A DNA stretch of 64,000 nt from Brasenia schreberi (taxonomy: Eukaryota > Streptophyta > Magnoliopsida > Nymphaeales > Cabombaceae). Positions 1-10,756 of this stretch are shown in pieces. The stretch is taken from contig JAYKKT010000059.1 of the NCBI GenBank assembly GCA_036023115.1, positions 8,133,001 through 8,197,000 on the forward strand, given 5' to 3'. The translations under genes and the position numbers were made by a program. Positions within the stretch are counted from its first letter, which is position 1, and each line of letters opens with the position of its first letter. Below the pieces are notes generated by a model. The model was not told where the DNA came from. It searched no databases and was given only the letters and a program-made list of their open reading frames with translations.

Positions 1-388
1 CATGCATTATAATTGACAATTCAGTCAGTCTTATAGTTTTCTTATTGATTTCTCAAATTTCAGGTGAGGAGACCGCCCATTTTCGCTGAATGTAGATCTG
101 CCACTGTGTATAGGATAGGTAAAACTCTGGTAACGATCAATGCTATTGAGTTCATGAACTTGATCACAACGCGTTTTTGCTGAAGTTGGTTTTATCATGC
201 TAGAGTGGCAAGAATTTTGCTGATCCTAATGGATTTGGATATGAATGCAGTCGTGAATTGATTGAAAGCTCTTTATAGCAATTATTCAAATTTGATCAAG
301 GTTTCAGAAGCAAAAAACAATCGGGTATGGGTCTTCTATTACCTGACCCATTGGCAATACTCCCTATTGGCACCAGCAACAGCTGGGA

Positions 389-508
389 ATTTTTTTCTTC
401 TCACAAAGGGAGGCTGAATTTTAAACACACACAAACTTGCACCCCCCGGGAGTCGAACTCCCCACGAGCAACGAGGGCGTCAAAGCACCTCGCCATTGGC
501 TAACGATT
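389..508 (-). mobile_element. tRNA-derived SINE, copy 1
   Basis: Read on the minus strand this has a tRNA-like head: a box A-like TAGCCAATGG (493-502) and a box B-like GTTCGACTCCC (449-459), followed by a TG-rich body and an A-rich tail (the T run near 391-397 on the plus strand). It matches the other SINEs here (18338, 18566, 8906, 30452). It lies about 100 bp upstream of the TATA-like motif of the lyase-family gene, so it forms part of that gene's upstream region. No convincing target-site duplication was seen. Confidence 0.7.
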
Positions 509-611
509 TTCGCGCGAAGACAAGATTTCCTAATTCACCACGGGTGGTGGCCCTATTACTAGGTCTTCAATAGATGCATACCGCCCCAATTACATTGGCC
601 GGTACATTCTG

Positions 612-620
612 TTTATATAT
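612..620 (+). promoter_or_regulatory. TATA-like motif of the lyase-family gene, copy 1
   Basis: TTTATATAT lies 50 bp upstream of the ATG at 670. A start site about 30 bp downstream would give a short 5' leader and would exclude the in-frame ATG at 574. Judged from position and base composition only. Confidence 0.4.
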
Positions 621-669
621 GACCCATGGAGACTGCAGCGCCACCCTCATGAGCTCAATATACACAGAG

Positions 670-3600
670 ATGGCCGGAATTTTCTGTGTGGTTGCTGCCT
701 TACGATACAAGGCTGCCAGAAATGCTGCAGGACTCCTCCCTAAATGCAAAGAATTCCTCTTTTCAACCACCCAAAACGAGAATTTGATGCACCGGAAAAA
801 CTTCTCGTCGAACTCCTTGGATTCTCTTGCCAGAAAAGTAACCAGAATCCATCAAATACTTGAGCAGGAAGGCGTGGCCCTTCTGCCCGGTTGCTATGAT
901 GCGCTCTCGGCCGCAATCATTGAGAAGACTGGCTTCAGAGCTGGCTTCATCTCCGGTTACTCTGTCTCTGCGGCCCGCCTCGGCAAGCCCGATATCGGCC
1001 TAATGACGTAAACTCACATCCATTTCTCCCCAACTTCGAATGCTCTCACCTTCTTCTCTAAGTTTTTATATATATATATACGCTCAATCTCATACATTCT
1101 CTTCCAACATTTTCATCGTTGATAGTGGTGATCCATGACAAAGATTTAAAACAAAAAATCAAACCGTATTATTGAGCATTAAATGTGAGTATGAAAGGTA
1201 ATATCGTACACTTATTTTTTACTATTCAAATCTTTGCGGTGAACAAATGGTAAAAATCTTTGAGGAAGATTGAGCATGAACTATACCCTAAAGAGAGATT
1301 AGATCATATACACCACTTACATTATGGTTCACTAATGCCTAACTTATTTTGTAGGAACATGACTAATAATATTATTTTTTGTATTTTTTAAAAACTCTTG
1401 AAAATTTTTAAATTATACTTTTACCATAAAAAAAAGTAAAAGTTGACAATATTATGCATGATCTGATTTTCTTATATATATATACTTATGGATGTACGTA
1501 TTTTGATAGACGGAATTAATCTTGGCAGGCCACCGGAGATGGCGGAAGCGGCAAGGACCATTTGTGCAGTGGCCCCTAAGATCCCGTTCATTGCAGATGC
1601 TGGTACGAAATCTAGTTACAGTATTACCGCTTTTATTGCATTTAACAATCAACCTAAATAAATCTCTAAATTCATACGTTAGTTCACTTCTTAAAGTCTC
1701 ACCAGTGGGTAGCTGCAGTTTCAACTATTATTAATATTATTGTTGTTGCTGTTGTTTGGGTCATTGGCATAGTGTTAGATATTGTCAACTTGTGACCTTC
1801 AATTTGAGGTTTCTGCCTTCGTAATCAGGTGGATAAACAGAAGGGAACTTGTTGGATCCCTGAAATAGAAAAGCAGAAGACTTACCGGACCATAGATTTA
1901 AGAGATTTAGAAGATCATGACCAAGCTGCATAATTGCGTAAAATGATATTTTCAAAAAAGAAAAGAAAAAGTGCATGAATGGTATGCTTTTCGGTGCTAA
2001 ATCATGATATCCTACATCACCTGATTTAACCGTGTGAATGACACCAAAATTCTTGTTTTGGTTTGGAGCCAACTTAGATCTTTCAAGGAAAATAAAACCT
2101 TTTAGTTTGTCATCCCTTCTTTATATATAGAGAGGTAGTCATGCATATTTAAAAATCATTCATACTCAAATCTATTCAGATGTTTTTATTGTTGAACGGA
2201 TTTGACCAATGATGAAAGTTTGGATTAAAAGTATTATTAAATGTGTGTACTTTGTATTTAATATTTTTTATTTCTTCAATCATTCGCATCAAAATCAAAT
2301 TGTTAAAATGATAAAGTAGAATTTAATGAATAGAATTTCACCGTTTATTCTTATATGTATATATAGAGAGAGAGGTATATGCTAAATCTCATTGATTCTT
2401 ATATATTTATAGAGAGAGAGGTATATGCTAAATCTCATTGATGTTCAAATTTATTCAAACATTTCGACCATTCAATCAACGTTGATCAAATCATTCTATG
2501 TTTTCTCACTTTCTATTTTTATTCACAACAGTATTTTTTATTTTTAAATACAGATTTTCAACGGTCATCGAACTTTGAATGGATTTGAAAATGAATAAGA
2601 TTGAGTACGAACTATATATATATATATATATATTGTGTGCAAGCGTACATGTTTGTATTTCATTTGCGCAAATGCGCGACTTTTCTAGTGCTCTGTTTTC
2701 ATAACATATATTTTATGGAAACACTATTTCGTGCAACACCAAGTACTGAACCGTACTGACGAAAAGTTAATTTATCCTTTGGTCCACCACGTCTTCATCT
2801 GCTGGTGTGATCCGCTCCGTAACAATAACCATTTAAACTCTCTCTCTCTCAAGATTGTGGCCCACTTGACGTGGCATCAGTTTCTACTTTTCATCTCAAG
2901 ATTCTCTGAGGGAAGCTGCGGTAGGGCAGGGTTCGACCAGACATGCAAGAGCCCGGTATCGAACTCGTGACCCAAATCTAAAGTCCGGCCAGCACTTTGT
3001 ACGATGCAAACAGGGAACTGGTGGTACCACAGTTCCAGTCCAGCCAAGCCCGTCCCCAGACCCAGTCGGTACTAAACCAAGAAGCAGATCCCCTCACAGC
3101 AGGACAGCCATATCACTTTGTTCTTCACCCCATAAATTGTTATAAAGGGCATAAACAAATGCAATCTGAATATCACCTAAACAAAGTTCTATGATGGCCA
3201 ACGAACTAGAATCCGGTTTGGGGATTGATAGCTAAATCAAAGTTGTAAGTATTGATCTGTATGATATATAATATGCACTAATACATAACATATTACATGA
3301 CATGGTTTACAAGACGATTCAATATGCATGCCCTTTCTGTTTTATGTATCGTATGATATGATATGTATTTTCCAAAGGTATGATAGCCGGGTAACTACTT
3401 TACACACACACACATATACATACACATACATACAAATATATAAAAGGTAGTTTTGAATCCATAATAAACATTTTCACTGTTCAATCTTTGAGATCAAACG
3501 GTATAAAAAAATAGCACCCAATTCCGCTCTCCTCAATTCCTGCCTTGCAATAGTTAAAATTTAGAAACAATAATATCCCGTGTACATATGCATGTGTGTG

Positions 3601-3784
3601 TGAGAGAGAGCTTCCAATTCCTCTAGGTAAAAGGTGGTAAGAAGTACTAATGTTTTGCTTTTCTTTTATGCTGTGCCCAAGATACTGGTGGCGGTAATGC
3701 ACTCAATGTACAAAGAACGGTCCAAGATTTGATTGCAGCTGGTGCTGCCGGCTGCTTTCTAGAGGTATCTTTATTAAAAGGTTC

Positions 3785-3827
<43 letters not shown>

Positions 3828-4161
3828 TGACCGGTGTGAACAATACGTCTCCAGCTTTTATACATGCTAAATGTATCATATGTCTATTTTGTCACTCACT
3901 TTTAGTCTTGCTTTTGTCAGGATCAAGCATGGCCAAAGAAGTGTGGTAAGAGAAAGTTAATTCATGGACCTCATATTTAAATATTTTCCCTCGTTCTCCT
4001 TTTAAAACGTGATTTCTATTTTAAACATCCTTTGTATTTGTACCATAAGATGTCTTTTAGATTCATGTATTTCTAATAGAACTCTGCCTTTTTTGGTATT
4101 GGCTGATGCAAATGTGAACAAGGTCATATGCGGGGCAAGCAGGTTAGTTTGAATTTTCCTC

Positions 4162-4220
<59 letters not shown>

Positions 4221-4722
4221 TGAGTAGTTATCCCCATTTCTTTATGCTTGATGACTTTGTGGATCTAGATAGGCTGTTTTGGAGATGTCCTCAAACAAAT
4301 CTTTTATTAGGCTTTGTGCGGCTTGTTGCAATGTGCATTCATACTCATTATTGTGATCTATATAGGGTCATGGTCCTTTATTTTCTTTAAGTCTAACTAA
4401 GATTTCGTGGGACTATTTTGTAGAGGTGTCCACAGGAGGAGCTTCTTGGGGTGGAACTTGGGCTGAAGCGTCCTCTCGGCCTAAGCACACCGTCTTTCCT
4501 AGTCTCACTATTTTTTTTTGTGTGTTACAATGAGAGGCTGAAGCCTAACACACATGCGCACAACCATGCCTCTGGAATTGAACTCACCATCAATACAAGA
4601 AATAAATGATTGAGATTTCAATTCAAAAGTAAAAGTTGTTTTTTAATCAATTCTCTAGCAAAAAGTATAAGTACTTTTGATTTTTGAATTCAAATATCAA
4701 ACGTCTATTTCTTAATCCAATA

Positions 4723-4799
<77 letters not shown>

Positions 4800-6569
4800 T
4801 AAAGAGAGAGAGAGATGACATGTTCTCTATCAAGATCCAGTGTAATAAGATTTTGTAATTCTGTATAGATAGGTAGCTCTATTCTTTTCCTGTTTAAGGA
4901 AAGGATGAAGCATAGAGTGACCTTAAAAATAAAATTTGATTCCTTTGTAGTTTCTTCCAAAAATAATATGAAGTATATGTTACAAGAGATACATGCTTCA
5001 TGTCCACATTTTGAATTTTATTATTACTAGTTTATCAAAAGCCCCTTAATTATAGTCAGTGGTGAATCTAAAAATTGATGCACGGTGGGAAGAATAGCTC
5101 ATGAAACTGTTTAAGGTGGGGTGAATTATGTGTTGTGATCATGGATTCAACTACTATTTATAGTTTTCTCCAATACCACTACAAGTTTTAGGCAACCTCG
5201 CCTCTACGTAGATCGACCATTGATTATTGCACGACAAGCAATAGCTTACCTACCTAGGGGGTTTAACTCACGAGTTGAAGGTCATGAGTTCAATAGCTTT
5301 AACAACATTGTGTCTTCATGCAAATGAGGGAACTTGAAGACAAGTGTTTTAATACATTGATATCATGGATAATGGTTCTTATGAAGATTATTGTAAGGAT
5401 GAATTTTTTAATAGTCTCACTGGAAGTTTGTGCTTTTGTATCACATCCTGTTTTGTTCTTTGAAGGTGATACCAGCAGAGGAACATGCAGCAAAGATAGC
5501 AGCGGCCAGAGATGCTATAGGGAATTCCGATTTCTTCCTTATTGGGAGGACTGATGCGAGGGCAATCTCAGAGAAATATGGACTCTCGGAGGCCATATCA
5601 AGGGCCAACTTATACATGGAGGTACTTCATCATATTATGAAATATAAAGATAGAACCAGGGCGTCCATGCATGTGTGTGTTAGGATTCAGCCTGCCATTG
5701 TAACACGAAAAAGATTATTTGCCAACAAATGATCATTTATCATTTTATAAGACACCAATGAAGGATCTCACCATGATTTTGCACATGAAATTGCTAAATC
5801 ATCGCTTTGAAGAAGCTATATATGAGCTGCTAACACATGGGGACACTGACCTAGCGTGCAATTTTAATATTTATTCATCACTTGACAATAAAGGGTTTGC
5901 CTAGAAGTGACTTCATCTTGCAAAAAGTATAGGTGTACTTTTTATTTTTTAAATTCAAATATTGATCATCTATCTTCTAAATTAGATGAGTGAGATTTGT
6001 TTGGATATACTAGCATATACCAAGCTTCTTATATATATATATATATATGTATTGGTATTTGCAAGTTAAGCACCCATATAACAATGTTTATCATCTCTGC
6101 TTCGCATTACATCACTAGTGCAGCAGCCATCATATTACCAAATCCACTCACATAAAGGTTGATTTAAAATGAGCAGGCTGGAGCTGATGCTTGTTTTGTT
6201 GATGCACCGAGAAGTGATGATGAACTTAGAGAAATTGCCAGAAAAACCAATGGGTACAGGGTTGTGAACATGATTGAAGGGGGTGTGACACCACTACACA
6301 CACAAGATGAGCTAAAAGAAATGGGTTTCCATATCATCCTGCACTCAACTACAACAATCTATACAACAGCCCGTGCCTTGATGGACATACTGCAGAAGAT
6401 GAAGGAGACGGGATCCAGCAAATCCCATCTCGACAAGCTGGCTAGCTTTAAAGAATTCAATCAGTTGATCAATTTGGAGGATTACTTTGCCCGAGAAGTT
6501 CGTTATGCAGAGTACAAGAATGCTCTTGAGGCACGGAATGTTGTTAATGCAAGCAGTGGGGCACTTTGA
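670..6569 (+). CDS. Isocitrate lyase/PEP mutase superfamily protein (CPPM-like, probably plastid), copy 1, seven exons
   Basis: Exons by GT-AG boundaries and unbroken frame: 670-1007, 1529-1602, 3682-3764, 3921-3945, 4123-4142, 5466-5621, 6177-6569. They encode 362 residues, close to plant relatives of about 340. Residues 1-50 are basic and Ser/Asn-rich with few acids, like an organelle transit peptide. The TIM-barrel core has DADTGGG (136-142, metal-binding Asp), ED (165-166), KKCGH (171-175), GRTDAR (207-212) and NMIEGG (263-268). KKCGH carries the Cys of the C-C bond lyases of the superfamily (isocitrate lyase, 2-methylisocitrate lyase, petal death protein), so a 2-hydroxy-dicarboxylate lyase is more likely than the phosphorylmutase of the usual name; the substrate is unknown. 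The exon 4/5 junction falls inside KKCGH. The start at 670 (AGATGG context, TATA-like motif 50 bp upstream) is preferred to the in-frame ATG at 574, which would add 32 residues. FVDAP (239-243) replaces what I recall as FVEAP in relatives. Confidence 0.9.
2362..2443 (+). repeat. Short direct repeat, about 47-bp period
   Basis: A unit running from TATAGAGAGAGAGGTATATG to CTCATTGAT occurs twice in a row (from 2362 and again from about 2409). The second unit forms the left end of the fold-back element that follows. It is also present in copy 2 (about 22210-22290). Confidence 0.7.
2410..2635. mobile_element. Fold-back (MITE-like) element, copy 1
   Basis: The left end (2427-2472, GCTAAATCTCATTGATG and following) is an imperfect inverted repeat of the right end (about 2567-2612, ending GATTGAGTACGAAC), with arms of about 45 bp. 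The outer ends run into AG and AT simple repeats. A related fold-back lies at 17482-17738, and similar arm sequence occurs at about 2125-2175 and 1080-1110. There is no coding capacity, so it would be a non-autonomous DNA element in intron 2. The superfamily is unknown and the target duplication is hidden by the AT repeats. Confidence 0.5.
3788..3825. repeat. (AT)n microsatellite in intron 3
   Basis: A pure AT run of about 38 bp; the equivalent in copy 2 (23646-23669) is about 24 bp. Confidence 0.95.
4164..4220. repeat. (CA)n(TA)n compound microsatellite in intron 5
   Basis: A CA run followed directly by a TA run, just after exon 5. It is shorter in copy 2 (24004-24050). Confidence 0.95.
4511..4605 (-). 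mobile_element. SINE fragment in intron 5
   Basis: A T run followed by GTGTGTTACAATGAGAGGCTG and AAGCCTAACACACATG matches the tail and body of the tRNA-derived SINE on the minus strand. The weakened box B region is GGAATTGAACTC (4572-4583); the head is missing or decayed. The copy 2 counterpart is at 24341-24435. Confidence 0.6.
4727..4795. repeat. Long (AT)n microsatellite in intron 5
   Basis: About 68 bp of AT, followed at 4804 by (AG)n. The copy 2 run (24557-24634) is about 10 bp longer. Confidence 0.95.
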
Positions 6570-7224
6570 AACACAAAGAAACAAAATATGCAAGTGTTTG
6601 TGGTGTGTGTATATGATCTTATGTATCGTTATGTGTAATCTGAAGAATTTTGCTTTGATGTTAGGTTAATAGAATCAAAGTGTATCTGTCTCTAAGTGTG
6701 GCAACCAAAATCCTACATGTTCCCATCATTTGTGCATTATGGATTTCAAGTCTTTTTATGAGAGTAAAATAATCTGATATAGTTTTATGCAAATTATATG
6801 GCATAGTAATTATGACATGGTGATCTACTTGGTTGAGTTCATATATATATATATATATATAAATAGTGGTTGGATTCACTCGAATCCAATCATCGTCTTT
6901 TGGGAGCATGCATATAGTAACATTGTTATTAATTTGTTTTGAAAACCCATACTTTTTTAAATTACACTCATGTTATTGAAAACCAATTGGTGGACATGTC
7001 ACACGTGGGCAAGATCCATTTTTTCTATATGAGTGATTAGATCCTACCAACCACTTATACTGCCACTCATGCCCAATCATTATTTTTTGAAAGTACAAGT
7101 ATAATAACATGATTCTACATCATTATTTAAAAGCACTTAATTTTTTTAAATATCACTCTTATCATTTTAAAAATAATGGTGGACATGTCAGAGGTGTGCA
7201 TGATTCAATTTTCCTATATATATG
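6570..7224. other. 3' flank of the lyase-family gene, no gene seen
   Basis: Holds the presumed 3' UTR, an AT microsatellite (6841-6860) and AT-rich sequence with a repeated motif (GGTGGACATGTCA at 6991 and 7171). No coding signal and no clear AATAAA hexamer was found. Confidence 0.5.
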
Positions 7225-8288
7225 ATGTTACTTTTGTTAGATGCATAAAAGATGAGGATGATAAATTCTAATGGCAAGTGATTATATAAAAATAGATGAA
7301 AAAAAGTTTTCATAAGTTAATAAAAATATATGTGTTAATATTAGCTTAAGAGAGTTAACCAAATTAGAATAATATATAAATTGTAATTTCTATCAATGTA
7401 TTCAAAAGAATGAAGTAAAAAATGCTCTTAAACTTATGAGAGTTGGTAAATTTATTGGACCAAACAATATTTATATAGAAGTATGAAAAATCCTAAGAGG
7501 CGGGTATTATTTAGCTTATAAGATTATTTAGTGAACTATAAAAACTCAAAAGATGCATGAGGAATGGAGAAAGAGTACAATTATACATATATATGAGAAT
7601 AAATGAGATTTAAAATTGTGTAAATTATCAAAGTATCAAGTTGATGAGTCATACTATGAAATTATTGAACGTAGGTTGAGAAAAATATTGAATACAATAG
7701 AAAACCAATTTAAATTCATGTTAGAACGATTTACTATTGAGGCATCTTATAAAATATTTTACAATAAAACGAAGAACCATCGTATAATATTTATTGATCT
7801 AGAAAAAGCTTATGATAAAGTACCAAGAGATATTATTTGGAGAACTTTAGTAAAGAAAGATATCCCATTGAATTGCATTAATCTTATAAGAGTCACACAT
7901 GATAATACACAAATATGTGTTAGGAACAATGAAAGAATGACATATTTCTATGAGGTTAATATTGGATTGCATTAAAGATCAATTTTAAGTCTACATTTAT
8001 TTGCATTGATGATCGACTAGTTAGCAAAACATATTCAAGATGAAGTTCCTTGGTATATGTTATTCAAGATGGTTTGAACACGTAGAAAGAAGCTCCGATA
8101 AAAATGTATGAGAAAATAAATTGTGAAAATATTAAAAGAGGAAGAAGAAGATCACAAAAGTAGCATTTGAAGGAAACAATAAAGAATGGTCTAGCTTATG
8201 TCGAGTTAACTATTAGTATTACACATGATCGAGCTCTATGAAAACAAAGAATCCATATAGTCGACTCCATGTAGTATGGGAAAAGACT
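7225..8288 (+). mobile_element. Fossil RTE-clade LINE, decayed (copy 1)
   Basis: Plus-strand translation follows the RT domain of the full-length RTE at 50431-53708 but with many changes and stops. It starts near a RCIKDEDD segment (7239) and runs through the motif A region [12 protein letters not shown] (7789-7824) and NIGLH (7957-7971), followed directly by a stop. The part between motif C and the C-terminal zinc region is deleted, and the end is the usual ATGGGAAAAGACTTAGTTGT. It is far more decayed than the other RTE copies here, so it is the oldest RTE insertion in the window. Both duplicates carry it, so it predates the duplication. Confidence 0.85.
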
Positions 8289-8293
8289 TAGTT

Positions 8294-8298
<5 letters not shown>

Positions 8299-8378
<80 letters not shown>
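8299..8378. repeat. (TA)n(GA)n compound microsatellite
   Basis: Directly follows the 3' end of the fossil RTE, where a simple-repeat tail would be expected; it may have grown from that tail. Length in copy 2 (28140-28193) is about 54 bp against 80 bp here. Confidence 0.95.
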
Positions 8379-8382
<4 letters not shown>

Positions 8383-8905
8383 AACATATTAGAACTGATA
8401 CAACTATGGAATGCAAGCTCTATATTTTGGCTAAAACTAGTAATGATAAAACTAGGATCAATGCACATTGCACCTCTAATAATGACAGTTTCAAATATTA
8501 GATTCCGAAGATGGGAGATCAATGGAGATGCCATCTACAAGACCCATATTGTCTTAAATGAATAGGTAAATTAGGTGCCTTGTATGACAAGAACCATTCA
8601 AATCAGAAGGTAAATATTATTAGGCAATAATAGAAGATAAAATAAGCAGTCTGTCACATAGATACTTGTATTAAGGTGCTGCTCTCATACCGGCAGTTCT
8701 GGAACCGAAACCAGAACCAGTCCCCGGTTAGTTCGATTATGGTTTCAGGCACTGGGCTAACTGAAACCGGACATGTCTAGAGTAAATAAACCCATCCAAT
8801 TACACTGAACAATTTCATTTTCTAAAGAACCTTAGAACTTAAATCTGGCCCAGACCCATGAAATAAAGTTTTGTGTCTAATCCAATAATTAGTTGCATAT
8901 CACAC
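8379..8905. other. Intergenic, includes a dispersed GGTTC/GAACC-rich stretch
   Basis: No gene recognised. The part from about 8680 to 8780 is rich in GAACCGAAACC and GGTTAGTTCG words, like the stretches at 12409, 16083 and 17200, suggesting a dispersed low-complexity repeat common in plant genomes. Confidence 0.4.
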
Positions 8906-8996
8906 CTTTCTTTTTCTCGTTACAACAGGAGCTCGAAGTTGTGCATCTTCCATGAGTCGAACTCCCTAAGAGCGTCTGACCGCCGTGCCGTCGAGT
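8906..8996 (-). mobile_element. tRNA-derived SINE, diverged copy
   Basis: Begins with a T-rich tail and CTCGTTACAACAGGAG, then box B-like GAGTCGAACTCC (8953-8964, plus-strand reading) and a decayed box A side. It belongs to the SINE family of 18566-18694. The copy 2 counterpart is at 28723-28813. Confidence 0.6.
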
Positions 8997-9139
8997 TTGG
9001 GATCAGAATGCACATAGCACCTAATTGTAGAGTATAACCGGGTCAAGAGGACAATGAAATAATAATTCCTTGCATTGCTTCATCCTTCACTGCCCTATGG
9101 CTAAGGATGCCAACATAAACTGGTTTGACATGAACCCCG

Positions 9140-9207
9140 TCTTTAGCTGCTGCAAGTATCGAACTCAGAACCCTCAACTTGTGAGTCTACTCCCTAGCGA
9201 GTTGAGT
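9140..9207 (-). repeat. tRNA-like fragment
   Basis: On the minus strand, ATAACTCAACTCGC is followed 30 bp later by GGTTCTGAGTTCGATAC, resembling box A and box B of a tRNA. No acceptor-stem pairing was found, so it is probably another SINE head. Copy 2 has a 9-bp deletion at its edge (near 29029). Confidence 0.35.
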
Positions 9208-9445
9208 TATGGGCCTTATGGCTCTTTATGCAGCATCAAATTTAATAACAAAGAGCATAGCCATATAACTGGATCAAACTCACAATATCTATTAATATAT
9301 ACAGCCGTATACCAATCTCCAATCCCACCCTTATTCTCAATAACATCCATAAAATCTCAATGTGAAAAGGATCCGAAAATTTGTATGGCATGAGCATGGT
9401 TACATTTTGATTTATATATATAAAAGAAGAAGAAAATGGCTACAT

Positions 9446-9479
9446 TTGTTTTTTTTTTGTTAGAAGGGGAGGTCGAAGC
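9446..9479 (-). mobile_element. Tail of a SINE split by an RTE LINE (copy 1)
   Basis: The T run at 9449-9458 and TAGAAGGGGAGGTCGAAGC (9461-9479) are the A-tail end of a minus-strand SINE. In copy 2 the same 19 bp recur after the LINE (30433-30451), where the SINE continues. In copy 1 the rest is missing because the duplicated unit ends inside the LINE. Confidence 0.75.
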
Positions 9480-10299
9480 GATTCACCTTTTGAGGCGTAT
9501 TATGGAACATTTTAGAGCAAAAAAGAAAGACCTTCACATGATATTTATTGATCTAGAAAAAGCTTATGATAGGGTACCGAGGGAGGTTCTTTGGAGAACT
9601 TTGGAAAAAAGAGGTATCCCATTGACATATATTAACCTTATAAGAGACATGTATGATGGTGCAAAAACATGTGTGAGAACTCACGAAGGAACGACAGACT
9701 TCTTTGAAGTTAATATTGGGTTACATCAAGGATCAACTTTAAGTCCATACTTATTTATAATGGTGAATGATGAGTTAACAAAACATATTCAAGATGAAGT
9801 ACCTTGGTGTATGCTATTTGCATATGACATTGTATTAGTGGAGGAGGCTAAGAAAAAAGTTAATAGAAAATTGGAACTATGGAGAGAAACATTAGAAAGC
9901 AAAGGCCTCCGACTTAGTAAAACAAAGACAGAATATATGGAATGTAAGTTTGATCATTTGGTTACTTCGAGGACATAGAAATTAAAATTGGTACACATTG
10001 CATTATCCAAAAGGAAAGTTTTAAATACCTAGGGTCAATTTTTCAAAGTGATGGAAGAATTGATGGAGATGTTACGCATAGAATTAATGCTGGTTGGTTA
10101 AAATGGAGAGGAGCATCAGGTATTCTTTGTAATAAGAAGATACCATTAAAATTAAAACGTAAATATTATAGAGCAGCAATTAGGCCTGCCATGTTTTATG
10201 GTTCTGAGTGTTGGGCAGTTAATCATCAACATGTACAAAAGATGTCTATGACAGAAATGAAGATGTTGAGATGGATGAATGGTCATACAAGAAAATACC
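9480..10299 (+). mobile_element. 5'-truncated RTE LINE, cut by the duplication breakpoint
   Basis: Starts in the RT palm domain (EAIHLLRR, 9477-9500) and reads through [12 protein letters not shown] (motif A), [10 protein letters not shown] (motif B) and a FAYDIVL motif C, where the usual FADD has Tyr for Asp, so the catalytic pair is damaged. A frame change follows near 9970 (before the EIKIGTH segment). It stops at 10299 without its 3' end, whereas copy 2 continues to a normal (GTT)n end. The 5' truncation is typical of target-primed reverse transcription. Confidence 0.9.
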
Positions 10300-10756
10300 T
10301 TTTTTTACTATTCTTCCCTCAGTGATTTTGAAAAATTTTAGAAAATGATAGAAAAGTAAAATTCATAGTTTGCCCCTAAGGTTTTCTTGGGAAATTACAA
10401 TGTCATGAAATAAAGAGAAAAATAATAGTTTTATTAATTGGCTAATTCTGAAATAACAGAATCAAATTAAGAGTTTTTTCAATTGACATCTAAGTATCAA
10501 CTAAAAATACTCATAGGTACTTGGACATAAATTTTCAAAATTGTACCTATAAATTATTACAAACTACTGTAGTCTAGTAACACACGCGGTTGATTGTTTT
10601 TTTTTAGACTGTTCTATTGTTATTTTTGCCAAACAAATTAAAATGAGTTTTAGGATTTGTATATTGGAGTTGACAAAAACAGAAAAACTAAATTGTCTAA
10701 ACTTTCAAGTATGGAAAAGATGTATCCCTTTAGCACTTGCACTTTAAGGTGTAAAA
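10300..10756. other. Sequence between the duplication junction and an inverted RTE
   Basis: AT-rich, no coding signal and no LINE homology. By the tandem model it is the left end of the duplicated unit and acts as a spacer between two oppositely oriented RTE copies. Confidence 0.5.

Larger units (their letters stand above)
1..10299 (+). repeat. Right part of tandem duplication unit 1
   Basis: Base 1 onward matches base 19855 onward, and the match continues with small indels to 10299, where the two copies part inside an RTE LINE. By eye I count about 25 single-base differences over roughly 10.2 kb, plus length changes at nearly every microsatellite, a 4-bp and a 9-bp deletion in copy 2, and a few 1-2 bp indels. 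The left edge of the homology is set by the window edge, so the unit probably continues upstream. Contents: a lyase-family gene, SINEs, a MITE-like element, a fossil RTE and a younger RTE. Confidence 0.95.

Noticed and set aside
574..669. Start of the lyase-family gene at ATG 574
   Set aside because: In frame, but the TATA-like motif at 612-620 lies downstream of it, and the ATG at 670 has the better context and a typical transit-peptide start. Kept only as an alternative.
1452..2072. Open frames in intron 2 on both strands
   Set aside because: They overlap exon 2 in wrong frames or lie in intron sequence, are duplicated unchanged in copy 2 only because of the tandem duplication, and have no recognisable domain.
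4712..4960. Open frame with a long Tyr-Ile repeat (minus strand), and similar ones at 3647, 8196 and 24555
   Set aside because: They are translations of AT, AG or CA microsatellites inside introns or spacers.
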